12,760 bases of DNA from DASYAN01 sp036501345 (GTDB lineage Bacteria > Chloroflexota > Ktedonobacteria > Ktedonobacterales > Ktedonobacteraceae), in assembly GCA_036501345.1 (NCBI GenBank), contig DASYAN010000024.1:1-12760 (forward strand), read 5' to 3'. Position numbers and translations under genes: made by a program. The notes under the pieces were generated by a model. The model was not told the origin of the DNA. It saw only the letters and a program-made list of their open reading frames with translations, and did not search any database. This document shows, one piece after another, positions 12,530 through 12,760 of this stretch (position 1 is its first letter; each line of letters opens with the position of its first letter).

Positions 12530-12760
12530 CTACCAGCGTCGATCGGATGGGCGGGGTCCAAAGCCGCTATCGCGGCGTGGTGGGCCACTTGGGTTACGAT
12601 TGGGGCCGCCAGGTCCCATAGGACGACGCTGCCCAAAGCCGCCGCCACGATCGTTGTAGCCGCCGCGATCACGTATACCACCATCGCGGTCATAGCCACC
12701 ACCACCACGTCCGCCAAAACCACCGCCACCGTAGTTGCGATCAGGGTAACCACCTCCACG
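12530..12760 (-). CDS. Gly/Arg-rich C-terminal tail of a probable RRM-type RNA-binding protein, 5' end outside the window
   Basis: The minus-strand frame is open from the window edge to a TAG at 12530-12532, giving 76 residues. Composition is dominated by Gly, Arg, Asp, Tyr and Phe, with motifs such as RGGGYPDRNY, GGGGFGGRGG and YNDRGGGFGQRRP, ending PSDRRW. Such RGG/YG-rich tails are typical of small bacterial RRM proteins, often cold-responsive or linked to RNA chaperoning. The RRM itself would lie outside the window, so the family is inferred from the tail. The composition bias also creates a long open frame (12361-12759) in another frame of the same strand, which is not the gene. Confidence 0.75.
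   Translation of the reverse strand, partial: RGGGYPDRNYGGGGFGGRGGGGYDRDGGIRDRGGYNDRGGGFGQRRPMGPGGPNRNPSGPPRRDSGFGPRPSDRRW

Noticed and set aside
12361..12759. 132-residue Val/Ala-rich open frame on the minus strand
   Set aside because: It is an out-of-frame reading of the Gly/Arg-rich tail and runs through the 15-bp hairpin and into the start of the Uma2-family gene.

Overview
The window looks like part of a chromosome from a Gram-positive-type filamentous Chloroflexota bacterium, most plausibly class Ktedonobacteria. This is inferred from gene style, not from a marker gene. It combines SH3-like/YkuD transpeptidases, membrane-tethered STAND-type ATPases, a MalT/LuxR-type regulator remnant, a G1 (eqolisin) peptidase remnant, a Uma2-family protein and a Gly/Arg-rich RNA-binding protein, with long intergenic spaces and decayed genes.

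Layout. 1-2172 (+): 3' part of a class A penicillin-binding protein with an NWPQ-repeat and His-rich tail. 2184-2713 (+): frameshifted remnant of a MalT-like regulator. 2714-3283: no convincing gene, but a perfect 14-bp inverted repeat. 3397-4221 (-): L,D-transpeptidase 1. 4376-8145 (-): a two-gene operon, stop and start codons overlapping as ATGA, for two membrane-anchored P-loop ATPases; the second has an unusual Gly-Ile tetrad-repeat membrane domain. 8407-9147 (+): secreted lectin-like beta-sandwich protein behind a structured leader. 9396-10382 (-): L,D-transpeptidase 2, a lipoprotein paralogue of the first. 10692-11013 (+): frameshifted, truncated G1 peptidase. 11113-11739 (-): family 4 uracil-DNA glycosylase with a clamp-binding-like C-terminus. 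11822-12406 (-): Uma2-family protein. 12530-12760 (-): Gly/Arg-rich C-terminus of a probable RNA-binding protein, cut by the window edge.

How it fits together. The left and middle parts have a cell-envelope theme: a bifunctional peptidoglycan synthase, two L,D-transpeptidases making or editing 3-3 crosslinks, and a secreted beta-sandwich protein. The most unusual items are the coupled membrane ATPase pair, a candidate signalling or conflict system, and a family of three related structured elements at about 3284, 8312 and 9258. These share a conserved apical loop, and their stems vary in ways that keep pairing. One copy is the leader of the secreted protein, one sits between a promoter and a strong terminator with no gene (a candidate small RNA), and one is a half copy. 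The two L,D-transpeptidase genes carry their 3' terminator and part of this element with them, so the region was shaped by segmental duplication followed by decay.
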